64,000 nucleotides of DNA from Pseudomonas sp. gcc21 (GCF_012844345.1 NZ_CP051625.1:2294001-2358000); one strand, 5' to 3'. Shown: positions 8,564 to 17,811, numbered from the stretch's first letter. Translations and numbers: made by a program. Notes: a model not told the origin generated them from the letters alone.

Positions 8564-9511
8564 TCAATACTGCTCGATTCTGGCGAAGTTACCTGAGCCG
8601 GACTGAACGACATCGGCCTGAGCCATCGCTGAATCCTGAGTGACCTGCGCCCAGTTGGAGTCGCCGGTCTGGCTGACTGACAAACTGGCTTCATGGCCTT
8701 CGAAGCTGCCGGGATGAGATGTCTGGATCCAGTTGCCGGTGCCGTTCTGATCGATGGTTATGTCATTGCCCGAGCTTGAACCGTACATTTCCAGCTCATT
8801 GCCCTGGCCCTGCTGCACTGCGTCAATCATCAGATCCGAGCCATGCTGGTGCAGGGTGGCGTGGTTGCCCTGCCCACTCTGATCCAGCTGTATGTGATTG
8901 CGCCAGCCCCCCAGATTGAGCGAAGCGCCCTGGTGGATACCGCTCTGCTCGAGCCGAACGTACCCGTAATAGGAATACACAGTCGAAAATTCCTGGATGC
9001 CCGTCTGTCTGACCAAAGCATTGTGACCTTCGCCTGACTGGATCACGGTAGCCTCGTTCCCTTCGCCAAACTGGCTCATATCGACATAATGCCCGTTGCC
9101 TGCCTGGTCGATCAGCGCAGTCTGTCCAACGTGCATCTGGGTAACGAGCGCACGATGCTCGTTACCGGCCTGGGAAACAGTCAACGAGCTATCGCTGGCT
9201 GACTCATACTGCCAGATGTCGACCTGATTCAGCTGTCCAACCTGATCCACTGTGGTGCTGAGCGCTATCCCGCGCTGGGTGATATCGGCTTCGTTATAGC
9301 TGCCGTCCTGCCGTGTAAAAGCCTCGGTCAGCACGCTGTCGGTCTGGGTCGTGGTCGAACGGTTGCCTGCGCCGGTTTGCCAGACGCTGGCGTGCTGTTG
9401 TTCTCCGTCCTGATGTATTTGTGCCTGATTGAAATCATCGGCTTGTACTGAAACGGCAACCATTGCCAGGGCGAACATTACCCGTGTCTGATTCAAGTGG
9501 TGAAGGATCAT
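8564..9511 (-). CDS. Isolated large curlin-repeat protein
   Basis: 315 residues: signal peptide (MILHHLNQTRVMFALAMVAVSVQA) followed almost entirely by curlin repeats of the form Q-x-G-x2-(N/H)-x-A/V-x3-Q, about 22 residues each. Such proteins are secreted unfolded and polymerise as a cross-beta amyloid. Examples are QAGNEHRALVTQ, QAGNGHYVDMSQ and QSGEGHNALVRQ. AGGAGGTAAGG before the ATG fixes the start. The repeats are less regular and richer in Tyr/Trp than in the main cluster (a YSYYGYVRL insert near the middle). It is separated from the csg operon by a divergent hydrolase gene, so it may be a divergent or differently regulated subunit. Confidence 0.82.
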   Translation of the reverse strand: MILHHLNQTRVMFALAMVAVSVQADDFNQAQIHQDGEQQHASVWQTGAGNRSTTTQTDSVLTEAFTRQDGSYNEADITQRGIALSTTVDQVGQLNQVDIWQYESASDSSLTVSQAGNEHRALVTQMHVGQTALIDQAGNGHYVDMSQFGEGNEATVIQSGEGHNALVRQTGIQEFSTVYSYYGYVRLEQSGIHQGASLNLGGWRNHIQLDQSGQGNHATLHQHGSDLMIDAVQQGQGNELEMYGSSSGNDITIDQNGTGNWIQTSHPGSFEGHEASLSVSQTGDSNWAQVTQDSAMAQADVVQSGSGNFARIEQY

Positions 9512-9738
9512 CTCCTTACCTCCTGTTTTGATGGCTTGATTGAGCGAATCGTTCGCTTCCCGCCCCATCCTCCACGTCCTGCGCGGCCCCTGCATCCATC
9601 GAACGATGGAGATCGCCTAAAGCCCGCTTCACGGAACAGATATAAAAAGTGTCCTATGCTTTGATCGATTGTCTTTTGTGTGTCGATCACTGAATGCCGG
9701 CGCAGACATCACTTCCAACAACAAAAAGAGGATGTGGC

Positions 9739-11664
9739 ATGAAGGCTCATGGCCCGCGCACGGGTGTCCGCTGCGCAGCACTATCACTTGTTTTTTCTCT
9801 GTCTTTGATCGGATGCAGTTCAGGTTCTGGCTCGGACGATGATCACCATCCTGATCCGGACCCTGGTTCCGAAGACGTATCCGAAGGTGTTTTTCTCGAC
9901 AGCCCGGTGGCGGGCATCCGGTATGAAACGCCTAGCCAGAACGGCACCACTGACGGAGCGGGTGTGTTCAGATACAAGGAAGGCGAAACGGTCACTTTCT
10001 CGGTGGCGGGGATCGAACTCGGCTCGGCCGCCGGGCAATCGATTGTCACGCCGCAAACTGTTGTCGCGGATGCCGAGCACACTGGTGATCCGGCGGTACT
10101 GAACATATCGCGCTTTCTGCAATCGCTGGATGCGGATGGAGACCTGGCCAATGGCATCGGTATTACGCCGGAAATAACTTCCGCCATGGAAGCCAACAAC
10201 ACCTTGGGTTCCATGATCGACTGGGCAGACACGGAAAGCTTCGAGGCGGCCATGACCGGGCCCGAAGGGCTGTTGACGGCACTGAATGCTGAAGCGGTGT
10301 TCGCGGAGAATGCCCAGGCGGGCCAACGCGAGCTGCGTACCTCCCTTGAAGCCTGGACACACCTGCAGGATTCGCTCGATAAACAGGCCGGCAAACCCGT
10401 CGACACCTCGCTGCGGCCCGTGGTGTTCATCCACGGCGGCGCCGGTTCTGCATCGCAGTTCGAATCGCAGGCGCAACGCTTCATGGCAAACGGTTATCCC
10501 CGTTCGCATCTGGCTGTATTCGAGTATGACACCAGTAACCCAGCCGGGATCGCTGAGCCGGCCGTCGTAGTGGAGCGCCACGCCAGGCTTAACGCTCTGA
10601 TCGATGAGCTGCTGCGCACCACCGGCGCCGAGCAGATCGACCTGATGGGCCACTCGCTGGGCACGGGCGTTAGCGCCCTCTATCTTGCGTCGCCTCAGCA
10701 CGCTGCCAAGGTTGCGCACTACGTGAACATCGACGGGCGTGCTGCCGAAGCACCGCCTGGCCAGGTCCCGACGCTGGCGCTGTGGGGCCAATACGTGACA
10801 CAGGAGATTACTGGCGCAGAGAACATTTACCCCGAGCCGGACGCTCCGGTCGGTCATATAGAAGTGGCGACTTCCGCTGACTCCTTCTCGCACATGTACC
10901 GTTTTTTCAACGGTCGCGAACCGGCGACCAACCAGATCCCTGAAGCAGAGGGCGATGCGGTATGGATCGCGGGCCGGGCAAACATATTTCCGCAAAACAT
11001 CGGCGCTGAAGGTGCCACCCTGAGAGTATTCGAAGTCGATCCGGAAACCGGCGTACGCCTGGCAGACACCCCGGTTTATGAGCACGCGATTGACAGCAGC
11101 GGTACATGGGGTCCGATCCGCGGGGAAAAGCACGCCACCTACGAGTTCGGCCTGATTCGGGAGGTGGAAAATGCCGACCACTATTTCTATCGGGAAGGAT
11201 TCTCGCAGGACAGCTATTTCGTGCGCCTGAATACCTCTCAGCCGGGAAGCGGGGTTGGCGCGCTTCTGTCGCGCAGTGCAGCGCATACGAACCTGAATAT
11301 CGGTCGCGACAAGGAATTATGGGGCGATCAGGGAGAGGGTAACGATGTGCTTACAGTGAACGGAACGAACGTGATAACTGCCGAAACGGCTCCACTTCTG
11401 GACCGACTCAGCAGTCTGTTTCTGCATGACCGGGGCGCCGACCAGCAGAGCGAACCCGGGATACCCGACCCGACACTCGCGGCGGTTCCCTTTATCACCA
11501 GCGTGGATCTGTTTATTCCCGCCGCTTCTCCGCCTTATGACGTGATTGCCATTGAGCTGACGCCACGGGGCGGCGATGGGGCTGTCCAGCGCATCAACGT
11601 ACCTAACTGGCCATCGAGTCAGGTGCGCTCGGTGTCTGTGCAGTTCAGGGATTACCTTCAGTAA
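9739..11664 (+). CDS. Alpha/beta-hydrolase lipoprotein, lipase-like
   Basis: 641 residues. A lipoprotein signal peptide ends in LIGC (lipobox), followed by a Ser/Asp-rich linker. Residues about 40-100 form a small beta domain (SPVAGIRYET...TDGAGVFRY). The catalytic domain follows, with the oxyanion strand VVFIHGGAGSA and the nucleophile elbow GHSLGTG; lipases and polyesterases use this Ser-Asp-His architecture. The C-terminal third looks like the extra beta domain of class-2-type bacterial lipases. The exact substrate (lipid ester or polyester) cannot be read. It is divergent from the isolated curlin gene, sharing a 227-bp promoter region. Confidence 0.78.
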   Translation: MKAHGPRTGVRCAALSLVFSLSLIGCSSGSGSDDDHHPDPDPGSEDVSEGVFLDSPVAGIRYETPSQNGTTDGAGVFRYKEGETVTFSVAGIELGSAAGQSIVTPQTVVADAEHTGDPAVLNISRFLQSLDADGDLANGIGITPEITSAMEANNTLGSMIDWADTESFEAAMTGPEGLLTALNAEAVFAENAQAGQRELRTSLEAWTHLQDSLDKQAGKPVDTSLRPVVFIHGGAGSASQFESQAQRFMANGYPRSHLAVFEYDTSNPAGIAEPAVVVERHARLNALIDELLRTTGAEQIDLMGHSLGTGVSALYLASPQHAAKVAHYVNIDGRAAEAPPGQVPTLALWGQYVTQEITGAENIYPEPDAPVGHIEVATSADSFSHMYRFFNGREPATNQIPEAEGDAVWIAGRANIFPQNIGAEGATLRVFEVDPETGVRLADTPVYEHAIDSSGTWGPIRGEKHATYEFGLIREVENADHYFYREGFSQDSYFVRLNTSQPGSGVGALLSRSAAHTNLNIGRDKELWGDQGEGNDVLTVNGTNVITAETAPLLDRLSSLFLHDRGADQQSEPGIPDPTLAAVPFITSVDLFIPAASPPYDVIAIELTPRGGDGAVQRINVPNWPSSQVRSVSVQFRDYLQ

Positions 11665-11672
11665 AGATCCAG

Positions 11673-11700
11673 GCGCCCCGCATAACGGGGCGCATTTCCT
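11673..11700 (+). terminator. Rho-independent terminator of the hydrolase gene
   Basis: GCGCCCCG-CATAA-CGGGGCGC stem (11673-11680 and 11686-11693) followed by ATTTCCTATTT. It lies 8 bp after the hydrolase stop and ends at the stop of the convergent DUF3087 gene, so it may work in both directions. Confidence 0.8.
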
Positions 11701-12235
11701 ATTTGCTCTTCTTGCCGTAGCCCTGGATTGCATCCAGCCAACGTGGATCAAGGCGGGGCTGGTCATCCACGATACCCAGTGCTTCGAGGCGCTGGCGATG
11801 CGCCTCTTTCTCGCTGCGAAGCTCTGCCAGTGCGCTGGTATTCCCATCAAGCTCGTGCATCTGTGTCAGTCCCTGATGATAGAAACGCAATAGCTTCATC
11901 GCCTCCGGGTTGTCGGCTGCCACCCCGGCCTCAACCTGATGCATCACATTGGTAACGCGCATCAGGCTGCGTTTGAGCTGCCAGCCGTAGCGCGCGGAGG
12001 CCATGAACGGCTTATCCCAGAGCAACCCGCGAACAACCACGCTGCTGATGAACAGTCCAACAAGCACACCCGCAAGATTCCACATGAAGTTGTTCCCGCC
12101 GGGTTCTCCGAAAAGAGCGACGGATACCGTCGCGGTTGCCATGGCGATTACCGCAAACAGCACCGCCACGGTCAGCGTGCTACGGCGCGTTTCCCGCCGG
12201 TAGGCTTCGGGATCGATCGGCTGCAGTTCAAACAT
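11699..12235 (-). CDS. DUF3087 membrane protein
   Basis: 178 residues. Two N-terminal membrane helices (TLTVAVLFAVIAMATATVSV and MWNLAGVLVGLFISSVVVRGL) are followed by a cytosolic helical region of about 100 residues. The pattern matches the DUF3087 family of gammaproteobacteria; its function is unknown. The start MFELQPIDPE overlaps the end of the upstream oxidoreductase gene by 8 bp, indicating one transcription unit. Confidence 0.75.
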   Translation of the reverse strand: MFELQPIDPEAYRRETRRSTLTVAVLFAVIAMATATVSVALFGEPGGNNFMWNLAGVLVGLFISSVVVRGLLWDKPFMASARYGWQLKRSLMRVTNVMHQVEAGVAADNPEAMKLLRFYHQGLTQMHELDGNTSALAELRSEKEAHRQRLEALGIVDDQPRLDPRWLDAIQGYGKKSK

Positions 12236-12881
12236 TGGGCTTGCCGGATGCAATCTCACGAAACGCGGTGATCAATGTCTCAGGCTCCTGCGCACCGGCA
12301 ATCATGTACTGCCCGTTGATGATGAAGGCCGGTACACCTGTAACGCCGGCCTGCCTGTAGCGCTCCTCATCCTCACGTACCGCTTCGGCATACTGGTCCG
12401 ACTCGAGCACCCGTTGCGCGGCATCGCTATCCAAACCAACAGACTCCACGCAGCGCAGCAGAACATCCCGATCGCTTACGTTCTCGGCTTGACCGAAATA
12501 CGCGTCAAAAAATGCCTGTTTCATCTGCGTTTGCAGGCCCTGCTCACCGGCCCATTTGACCAGCCGATGCGCATCGAAGGTATTGGCTGTGCGGCGCTGT
12601 TGCATCTTCTCGAAATTCAGCCCCAGCTCGGTGGCAATACTGACCATGTTCGCCTGGGCGGCTTCCATTTCGCTCTCGCTGCGCCCGTATTTGCGGCTCA
12701 GCGCCTGCAATATCGGCTCGCCTTCACCGGAAGCATCCGGGTTCAGTTCAAAAGCATGCCATTCGACAGTGAACGCCAGTTCGCCTTCGAGACCAGCCAT
12801 CGCGCGCTCCAGCCGTGCATAGCCGATGGCGCACCAGGGACAGGCGATATCCGAGACAATATCGATGTGTAATGTGTTCAT
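12228..12881 (-). CDS. DsbA-family oxidoreductase, FrnE-like
   Basis: 217 residues, no signal peptide, so cytosolic. The thioredoxin-fold DsbA domain carries a CPWC active site at residues 14-17 (SDIACPWCAIGY) and the cis-Pro loop GVTGVPAFIING, typical of FrnE/polyketide-type disulfide isomerases and related to 2-hydroxychromene-2-carboxylate isomerases. The start MNTLHID is preceded by CCGGAGCAACTC; the nine-residue upstream extension has no RBS. It is co-directional with the curlin genes, 172 bp after the last one, but nothing ties it to curli export. Confidence 0.88.
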   Translation of the reverse strand: MNTLHIDIVSDIACPWCAIGYARLERAMAGLEGELAFTVEWHAFELNPDASGEGEPILQALSRKYGRSESEMEAAQANMVSIATELGLNFEKMQQRRTANTFDAHRLVKWAGEQGLQTQMKQAFFDAYFGQAENVSDRDVLLRCVESVGLDSDAAQRVLESDQYAEAVREDEERYRQAGVTGVPAFIINGQYMIAGAQEPETLITAFREIASGKPNV

Positions 12882-13053
12882 GAGTTGCTCCGGAAGGCTA
12901 GTAACCACGTGGAAACATGGTGGCAGTTGCGAAGGTTTTTTGAAACAGCAGGATGATCATGCGGACGTGCTGGAGGGAGAGCTGCCCGGGAAGATATCGA
13001 GCCGCTCGAACGCTCCGCTTCAATTCCCTGTTCGAAGCAGAGCGTCAAATGAA

Positions 13054-14139
13054 TTATTGATTGATGGTCGCCAGATTGAACGCGCCAAGTTGGGTGACAA
13101 TGGCCTGGCTGCCCTGTGATCTCTGCATGATCACCGCTTCATGGTTAGACCCGGTCTGGTAGATAGCGGCGTCGGCGTACGAGGCTCTTCTCTGGGTGAG
13201 GTCGGCTCTGTTCAAATCACCGTCCTGCTCGATCAGCGAGCTATTGTACTGCGCCACCTCCCAATCTGCGTCCTGAATGCTCCAGGCCACGTTCGTCGAC
13301 CCGCTCTGCCTGATAGTCATGGTGTTGTACTCACCGCGCTGGCCCGCCATGGCTAGATGACCGTCTCCATACTGAGTGACGAATGCGTCGTTACCACCCT
13401 CCTGGGTGATACCCGCTGAATGATCGGTGCCATCCTGACTGAGCACGGCAAGCCCCCTCTCTGCTTCGTAAAACACCGACTGGAGAATTTCTGCATGATG
13501 CCCTGACCCGACCTGTAAGAAATCGACGACGGCACCCTGGCTGTAGCTATATTGGATCACGTCTGCCAGGTGTCCATCTCCGAGCTGCGCCACAGTCACC
13601 CAACCGGCCCCTCCTTCATCCACACTCTGGTTCACACTCACGCTATTGCTGATGCCTTCCTGTCTCGTAACGACTCCTGCGTTGGCGGAACTCTGGGAAA
13701 TACGGGCAAGATGTTGAGCTCCAACCTGATGAACGGATACCTCACTTGACTCCCTTCCTGAGTCAACAAAAGCCTGGTTCGCATCACCAGACTGCGTGAT
13801 GGTCGCCAAACCTCCGCTCTGACCGTACGCTCCGCCAGTAATGAGCGCGTCATTTCCGCGACCGTCCTGAATTGTTTGCGCGGTGTGCTCAGAACCAAGC
13901 TGGTGCACTGTCGACCTGTTCAACTCACCAGTCTGATCAATAGAAGCAACGTTACGCAGGACTTGTTGGTCCCAAAATCCGCTTTGCCTGATTTCCGCAT
14001 AGTGAGCACTTCCGGTCTGCGTGATCTGAGCCTCCAGCTCCTCGCCCAGTTGAAAAATGTACGCCTGATTATCCTGCGCATAAGCGTTCGCTACGGCCAG
14101 CGTCAGCGCCGCACCAATAATGAGTCTGAATTTACACAT
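13054..14139 (-). CDS. Large curlin subunit A4 (last of the tandem array)
   Basis: 361 residues: signal peptide ending NAYA, mature N-terminus QDNQAYIFQLGEELEA, then a run of 22-residue curlin repeats to the C-terminus (ending QLGAFNLATINQ). It is more than twice the length of E. coli CsgA. Several repeats have His where the curlin consensus has Asn (QTGSAHYAE, QLGSEHTAQ, QVGAQHLAR, QLGDGHLAD, QVGSGHHAE, QDGTDHSAG, QTGSNHEAV). AGGAGAGCTC precedes the ATG. It is the most divergent of the four neighbours and is separated from A3 by 203 bp, so it may have its own promoter. Confidence 0.88.
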   Translation of the reverse strand: MCKFRLIIGAALTLAVANAYAQDNQAYIFQLGEELEAQITQTGSAHYAEIRQSGFWDQQVLRNVASIDQTGELNRSTVHQLGSEHTAQTIQDGRGNDALITGGAYGQSGGLATITQSGDANQAFVDSGRESSEVSVHQVGAQHLARISQSSANAGVVTRQEGISNSVSVNQSVDEGGAGWVTVAQLGDGHLADVIQYSYSQGAVVDFLQVGSGHHAEILQSVFYEAERGLAVLSQDGTDHSAGITQEGGNDAFVTQYGDGHLAMAGQRGEYNTMTIRQSGSTNVAWSIQDADWEVAQYNSSLIEQDGDLNRADLTQRRASYADAAIYQTGSNHEAVIMQRSQGSQAIVTQLGAFNLATINQ

Positions 14140-14224
14140 GAGCTCTCCTGACGATATGAGTAACCTGCAACAGCTACTGCTTTAGCACTACGCCAGTGGG
14201 TACTGCTCTGGCCATACCGGATGA

Positions 14225-14246
14225 CCGCGTTATATGTCCGGGGCTG
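14225..14246 (-). repeat. Conserved intergenic element, copy in the A3-A4 gap
   Basis: The plus strand shows CCGCGTTATATG followed by TCCGGGGCTG. Nearly the same word (one base inserted, two or three substitutions) lies in the A1-A2 gap at 16597-16619. Similarity extends weakly leftward (GGCCA upstream in both). It could be a promoter or mRNA element, or a relic of the duplication that made the array. Confidence 0.5.
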
Positions 14247-14342
14247 GCTAACCGCGCATACGACTACCACGTAACGAGGCTTTAACCTCCAATCACGCCG
14301 GAGCAGGCCTGAACGCAGCCCAAAAAGGTCGGCTTGCCCGGT

Positions 14343-15383
14343 CTACTGCATGATGGTTGCCAGATTAGCGGCGCCCAGCTGTGTGATGGTCGCCTGACCG
14401 CCGGACAGTCCTTGGGTTATGAAGGCCTGATGGTCCATTCCGGACTGGCTGATAGTCGCTTCGAGGCCCGCACCTGTCTGGGAGATTTCAGCGAGATTCC
14501 GTTCACCGTTCTGGCCTATGACCACGCTGTTGTCGTCGCCGATCTGCGAACTGACCGCTGTATTAAACGCGCCCTGCTGAGTCATTGCCGAGCTGTTGAA
14601 TTCGCCACGCTGCGTAATGCTCAGGTTGTGCCCCTCGCCCAGCTGATCAATTTCAGCCGTATTGTTGGCACGTTGCTGCATTACCCAGGCGGTGTGATCA
14701 ACCCCAGCCTGACTGACCATAGCGACATTGTTACCATCCAGTGTGCCGTAGATTTCCTGGTGAACCTCTGCACTGTGCAATGAGCCAACCTGCATGACGG
14801 TGGCGCGGTTATCTCCGCCGCTGGACTGATATACCGCAGCGACATGGTCATTGCCCGACTGGTCCACCAGAGCCCACTTGCCAACGTAGTATTCGCCCTG
14901 ATCGATAGTGACGCTGTTGTTCGTCCCCTCCTGTCGGGTAGATGCATAGTGAGCCCTGCCCACCTGGTAAATATCAGCGAAGTGACCTTCACCTGTCTGG
15001 GCCACCTCAACGGTGCTGGTCCGATAACTCTGCACAACGTTCGCAGTATTCAGATCGCCCACCTGGGTAACGGTGCTATTGAACAGGTCACCCTCATGCC
15101 TGATCGACGCCTGGTTACCCCTGCCCTCCTGAACGGTCTCGGCAGTACTGTACCCGGTCATATCGATAGCAGCGAAATTCTGAGCGCCGGTCTGGCTAAT
15201 CGTTCCGATAGCGTCCATGAGCCCGCGTTGCTGAAGGTCTGCTTCGTTGGCATCGCCATCCTGCGTAATTGTGCCGTTGTGATTGACACCGTCCTGATAG
15301 ATAGTCGCTTGATTGTCCTGGGCATACACCTGAGAAATAGCGAGCATAAGTCCGGCAGCGATAGCGCCTGATAGCTTGTACAT
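14343..15383 (-). CDS. Large curlin subunit A3
   Basis: 346 residues with signal peptide (MYKLSGAIAAGLMLAISQVYA) and the shared mature start QDNQATIYQDG. About fifteen curlin repeats fill the rest. Ladder positions mix Asn (QTGAQNFAA, QEGRGNQAS, QVGDLNTAN) and His (QTGEGHFAD, QVGRAHYAS, QSGNDHVAA, QVGSLHSAE, QAGVDHTAW, QLGEGHNLS, QSGMDHQAF). The C-terminal block QTGAGLEATISQSGMDHQAF and QLGAANLATI is nearly the same as in A1 and A2, showing common origin. CGGGAGAATCTC gives the RBS for this start rather than an upstream in-frame codon. Confidence 0.9.
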   Translation of the reverse strand: MYKLSGAIAAGLMLAISQVYAQDNQATIYQDGVNHNGTITQDGDANEADLQQRGLMDAIGTISQTGAQNFAAIDMTGYSTAETVQEGRGNQASIRHEGDLFNSTVTQVGDLNTANVVQSYRTSTVEVAQTGEGHFADIYQVGRAHYASTRQEGTNNSVTIDQGEYYVGKWALVDQSGNDHVAAVYQSSGGDNRATVMQVGSLHSAEVHQEIYGTLDGNNVAMVSQAGVDHTAWVMQQRANNTAEIDQLGEGHNLSITQRGEFNSSAMTQQGAFNTAVSSQIGDDNSVVIGQNGERNLAEISQTGAGLEATISQSGMDHQAFITQGLSGGQATITQLGAANLATIMQ

Positions 15384-15468
15384 GAGATTCTCCCGAGTAC
15401 GTTTCAACCTGATTTGGCATTACCTTAAAAATTCGCTTCGGCTGTGTACCTGAACAGCGTCGCCTGCT

Positions 15469-16518
15469 TTACGGCTGACTGATTGTGGCCAGATTGGCCA
15501 TACCCAGCTGAGTGATGATCGCCTGATTACCTGCTAACCCTTGAGTTATAAAGGCCTGATGATCTGCTCCGGTCTGGTTGATAACCGCTTCCAGCTGCGA
15601 ACCAGCCTGAGAGACTTGCGCGAGGTTCCGCTCGCCGTTCTGCTCGATCAGAACGTCATTGGCGTCGCCCATCTGCGAGCTCAGGCCGTCATTCAGCCAT
15701 CCGTCCTGCGAGATCAATACGGTCTGGGATTCTCCACTCTGGGTGATCGATGCGAAATGTTCGTCTCCGAACTGGATGATGCCGCCAATGTTCTTGGAGT
15801 AATCCTGCTCTATACGCCCGGTGCTACCAGTGCCCTCCTCCTGCTGGATAAAGGCGTCGTTTTCGCCCATCAGAAATTCTCCCAGCGTCTGGGTGATCTC
15901 AGCGCTGTGCAGTGAGCCGTACTGATAGATGGTCGCGCTGTTGTCGCCGCCGCTGGGTTGATACACCGCGGCCTCGTGATCAGTGCCTGATTGCTCTACA
16001 AAAGCCCATTTGCCTCCGTAATAACCGCCCTGCTCAACGACTACGCTGTTGCCGACACCTTGCTGTCGGGTAAAGGCATCGTGGGTACTGCCTTCCTGAC
16101 GAACCTCGGCAAACTGCTGATCTCCCAGCTGAACTACCTGAGCCTTGTTATTCAAGAAACCCTGGGAGATTGCTGCCTCGTTTGCATGACCTTCCTGACC
16201 GATGGAGGCGGTAAACAAGCTGCCACTCTGCAAGACGCTGGCTACGTTTGCCGAGCCGGTCTGGAGGCTCTCCATGAAGTTATCTACGCCATTCTGAACC
16301 GCAGCTGCCCTGTTCTGGTCACCGACCTGATTAATCGATGCGGTGTCATTCCAGCCTTGCAGTTGTTTTACGTCGGCGTAATTAGCGGTGCCACTCTGGT
16401 TGATAATCGCCTCATGCTCTTCACCTTCCTGGTAGATGAGGGCCTGATTATCCTGAGCATGGGTTTGGGCGACAGCCAGCGTGAGCGCAGATGCCAGAAC
16501 AAGCCTGAACACGTTCAT
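15469..16518 (-). CDS. Large curlin subunit A2
   Basis: 349 residues: signal peptide ending QTHA, mature start QDNQALIYQEGEEHEA, then continuous curlin repeats ending QLGMANLATISQP. His occurs at the ladder position in QEGEEHEAI, QEGSTHDAF, QSGTDHEAA, QYGSLHSAE, QFGDEHFAS and QTGADHQAF. One central segment (GEFLMGENDAFIQQEEGTGSTG) departs from the repeat and marks an irregular turn. The RBS is AGGAGAAATAT. The gap to A3 is 85 bp, compatible with cotranscription. Confidence 0.9.
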   Translation of the reverse strand: MNVFRLVLASALTLAVAQTHAQDNQALIYQEGEEHEAIINQSGTANYADVKQLQGWNDTASINQVGDQNRAAAVQNGVDNFMESLQTGSANVASVLQSGSLFTASIGQEGHANEAAISQGFLNNKAQVVQLGDQQFAEVRQEGSTHDAFTRQQGVGNSVVVEQGGYYGGKWAFVEQSGTDHEAAVYQPSGGDNSATIYQYGSLHSAEITQTLGEFLMGENDAFIQQEEGTGSTGRIEQDYSKNIGGIIQFGDEHFASITQSGESQTVLISQDGWLNDGLSSQMGDANDVLIEQNGERNLAQVSQAGSQLEAVINQTGADHQAFITQGLAGNQAIITQLGMANLATISQP

Positions 16519-16596
16519 ATATTTCTCCTGACGCTAGGTGAGATGCCGGGACTTTCGCAGTCGCCTGCCGTTCCGGTATCTCGGCCAATTCAATGG

Positions 16597-16619
16597 CCGC
16601 GTTACATGCGCCGGGGCTG
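16597..16619 (-). repeat. Conserved intergenic element, copy in the A1-A2 gap
   Basis: Plus strand CCGCGTTACATG followed by CGCCGGGGCTG, matching the element at 14225-14246 with one insertion and few substitutions. It sits about 80 bp upstream of the A2 start; the other copy sits about 90 bp upstream of the A4 start. Confidence 0.5.
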
Positions 16620-16712
16620 CCAATGCCCCACTGTTGGCTATCGAGTATTGTGGCCGTCTGAACCAAACATCCCATTTCAACAGCTTTTCTCGACCGTACG
16701 TGGCTCCGCGAA

Positions 16713-17768
16713 TTACTGCTGGGTAATGGTTGCGAGATTGGCAGCGCCGAGCTGTGTAATGGTTGCCAACCCTCCCGACATGCTCTGGGTTATAAATGCC
16801 TGGTGATCGGATCCGGCCTGGGTGATCGTAGCTTCGGCTCCCCAGCCGGTTTGAGTTACCTCCGCCAGATTTCGGTCCCCGTTCTGGCCGATCAACGCCA
16901 TGTTCGATTGCCCTGACTGGTAGCTTGAGGCCGTATTGAGCGATCCCTGTTGATTGATTATCGTGGTCACGAGTTCGCCTTCCTGCGTGATGGTGGCGCT
17001 GTGCTCATCACCAAGCTGAAAGATATTTGCAGTGTTGCCTCCACTGAACCACGGATCTCTCTGCGAAACCTGCGCGACATGGCCGGTGCCGTCTTGCTGG
17101 ATCACCGCGACGTGATCGCCGGACAGAAGGTCTCCCGCCTGCTGAGTTATTTCGGCGGTGTGCATGGACCCTGTCTGATAAATGCCGGCCTCGTTGTAGC
17201 CACCGGTGGGCTGATATACCGCAGCGACATGATCGTTACCGGACTGGTCCACCATTGCCCGACTGTCAGCATAATATTCGCCCTGCTCGATTGTGACGCT
17301 ATTATTTACACCCTCTTGCTGGGTCAGGGCGTAGTGACCTAAACCATCCTGATAAATATCCGCGAGATGCTGGTCCCCGAGCTGGACTATCTCAACCTCA
17401 CTGCCGCGATAATTTTGGGTAACGAAAGCCTGATTCAGATCACCAATCTGGCTGACTGAAGCAGTGAAACCTCCGCCATGATCAATGATGGCTTCGTTGC
17501 CGTTACCCTCTTGAATTGTTTCGGCAACGTTCCCCCATTCTCCCTGGTCCGTTATTGCACGGTTCTGGTCCCCCGTTTGTTCAATGGTCGCGGTATTAAG
17601 CCAACCACCCACCTGGGATATCTCACCATAGTTACCGCTGCCACTCTGGGTAACAGTGGCTTGGTGCTCCTCTCCATTCTGCTCAATGATTGCCTGATTA
17701 TCCTGCGCATGGGCTTGCATGACAGCCAGCGTCAGCGCGGCGGCAATGAGGTGTCTGAACTTGTCCAT
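16713..17768 (-). CDS. csgA: Large curlin subunit A1
   Basis: 351 residues: MDKFRHLIAAALTLAVMQAHA signal peptide, QDNQAIIEQNGEEHQA mature start and about fifteen curlin repeats ending QLGAANLATITQQ. It is the array copy closest to csgB and so the best candidate for the principal CsgA-type subunit. His replaces Asn in QNGEEHQAT, QLGDQHLAD, QDGLGHYAL, QSGNDHVAA, QTGSMHTAE, QDGTGHVAQ, QLGDEHSAT and QAGSDHQAF. Start chosen from GGAGAGTCGT upstream; 43 bp after csgB, so very likely in the same transcript. Confidence 0.9.
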   Translation of the reverse strand: MDKFRHLIAAALTLAVMQAHAQDNQAIIEQNGEEHQATVTQSGSGNYGEISQVGGWLNTATIEQTGDQNRAITDQGEWGNVAETIQEGNGNEAIIDHGGGFTASVSQIGDLNQAFVTQNYRGSEVEIVQLGDQHLADIYQDGLGHYALTQQEGVNNSVTIEQGEYYADSRAMVDQSGNDHVAAVYQPTGGYNEAGIYQTGSMHTAEITQQAGDLLSGDHVAVIQQDGTGHVAQVSQRDPWFSGGNTANIFQLGDEHSATITQEGELVTTIINQQGSLNTASSYQSGQSNMALIGQNGDRNLAEVTQTGWGAEATITQAGSDHQAFITQSMSGGLATITQLGAANLATITQQ

Positions 17769-17811
17769 ACGACTCTCCAAAAGTATCCAATGAACGCGCG
17801 AACGGAATGCT

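Noticed and set aside
9820..11286. Long open frame (488 codons) on the minus strand inside the hydrolase gene
   Set aside because: It is antisense to a well-supported lipoprotein gene, has no RBS and its product has no recognisable domain; high-GC codon structure explains it.
13054..17768. Regularly spaced repeats of about 66 bp that might be taken for a CRISPR array or satellite DNA
   Set aside because: The repeats are degenerate at DNA level, in frame, and encode the curlin Q-x-G-x2-N/H motif behind signal peptides; there are no conserved direct repeats with unique spacers.
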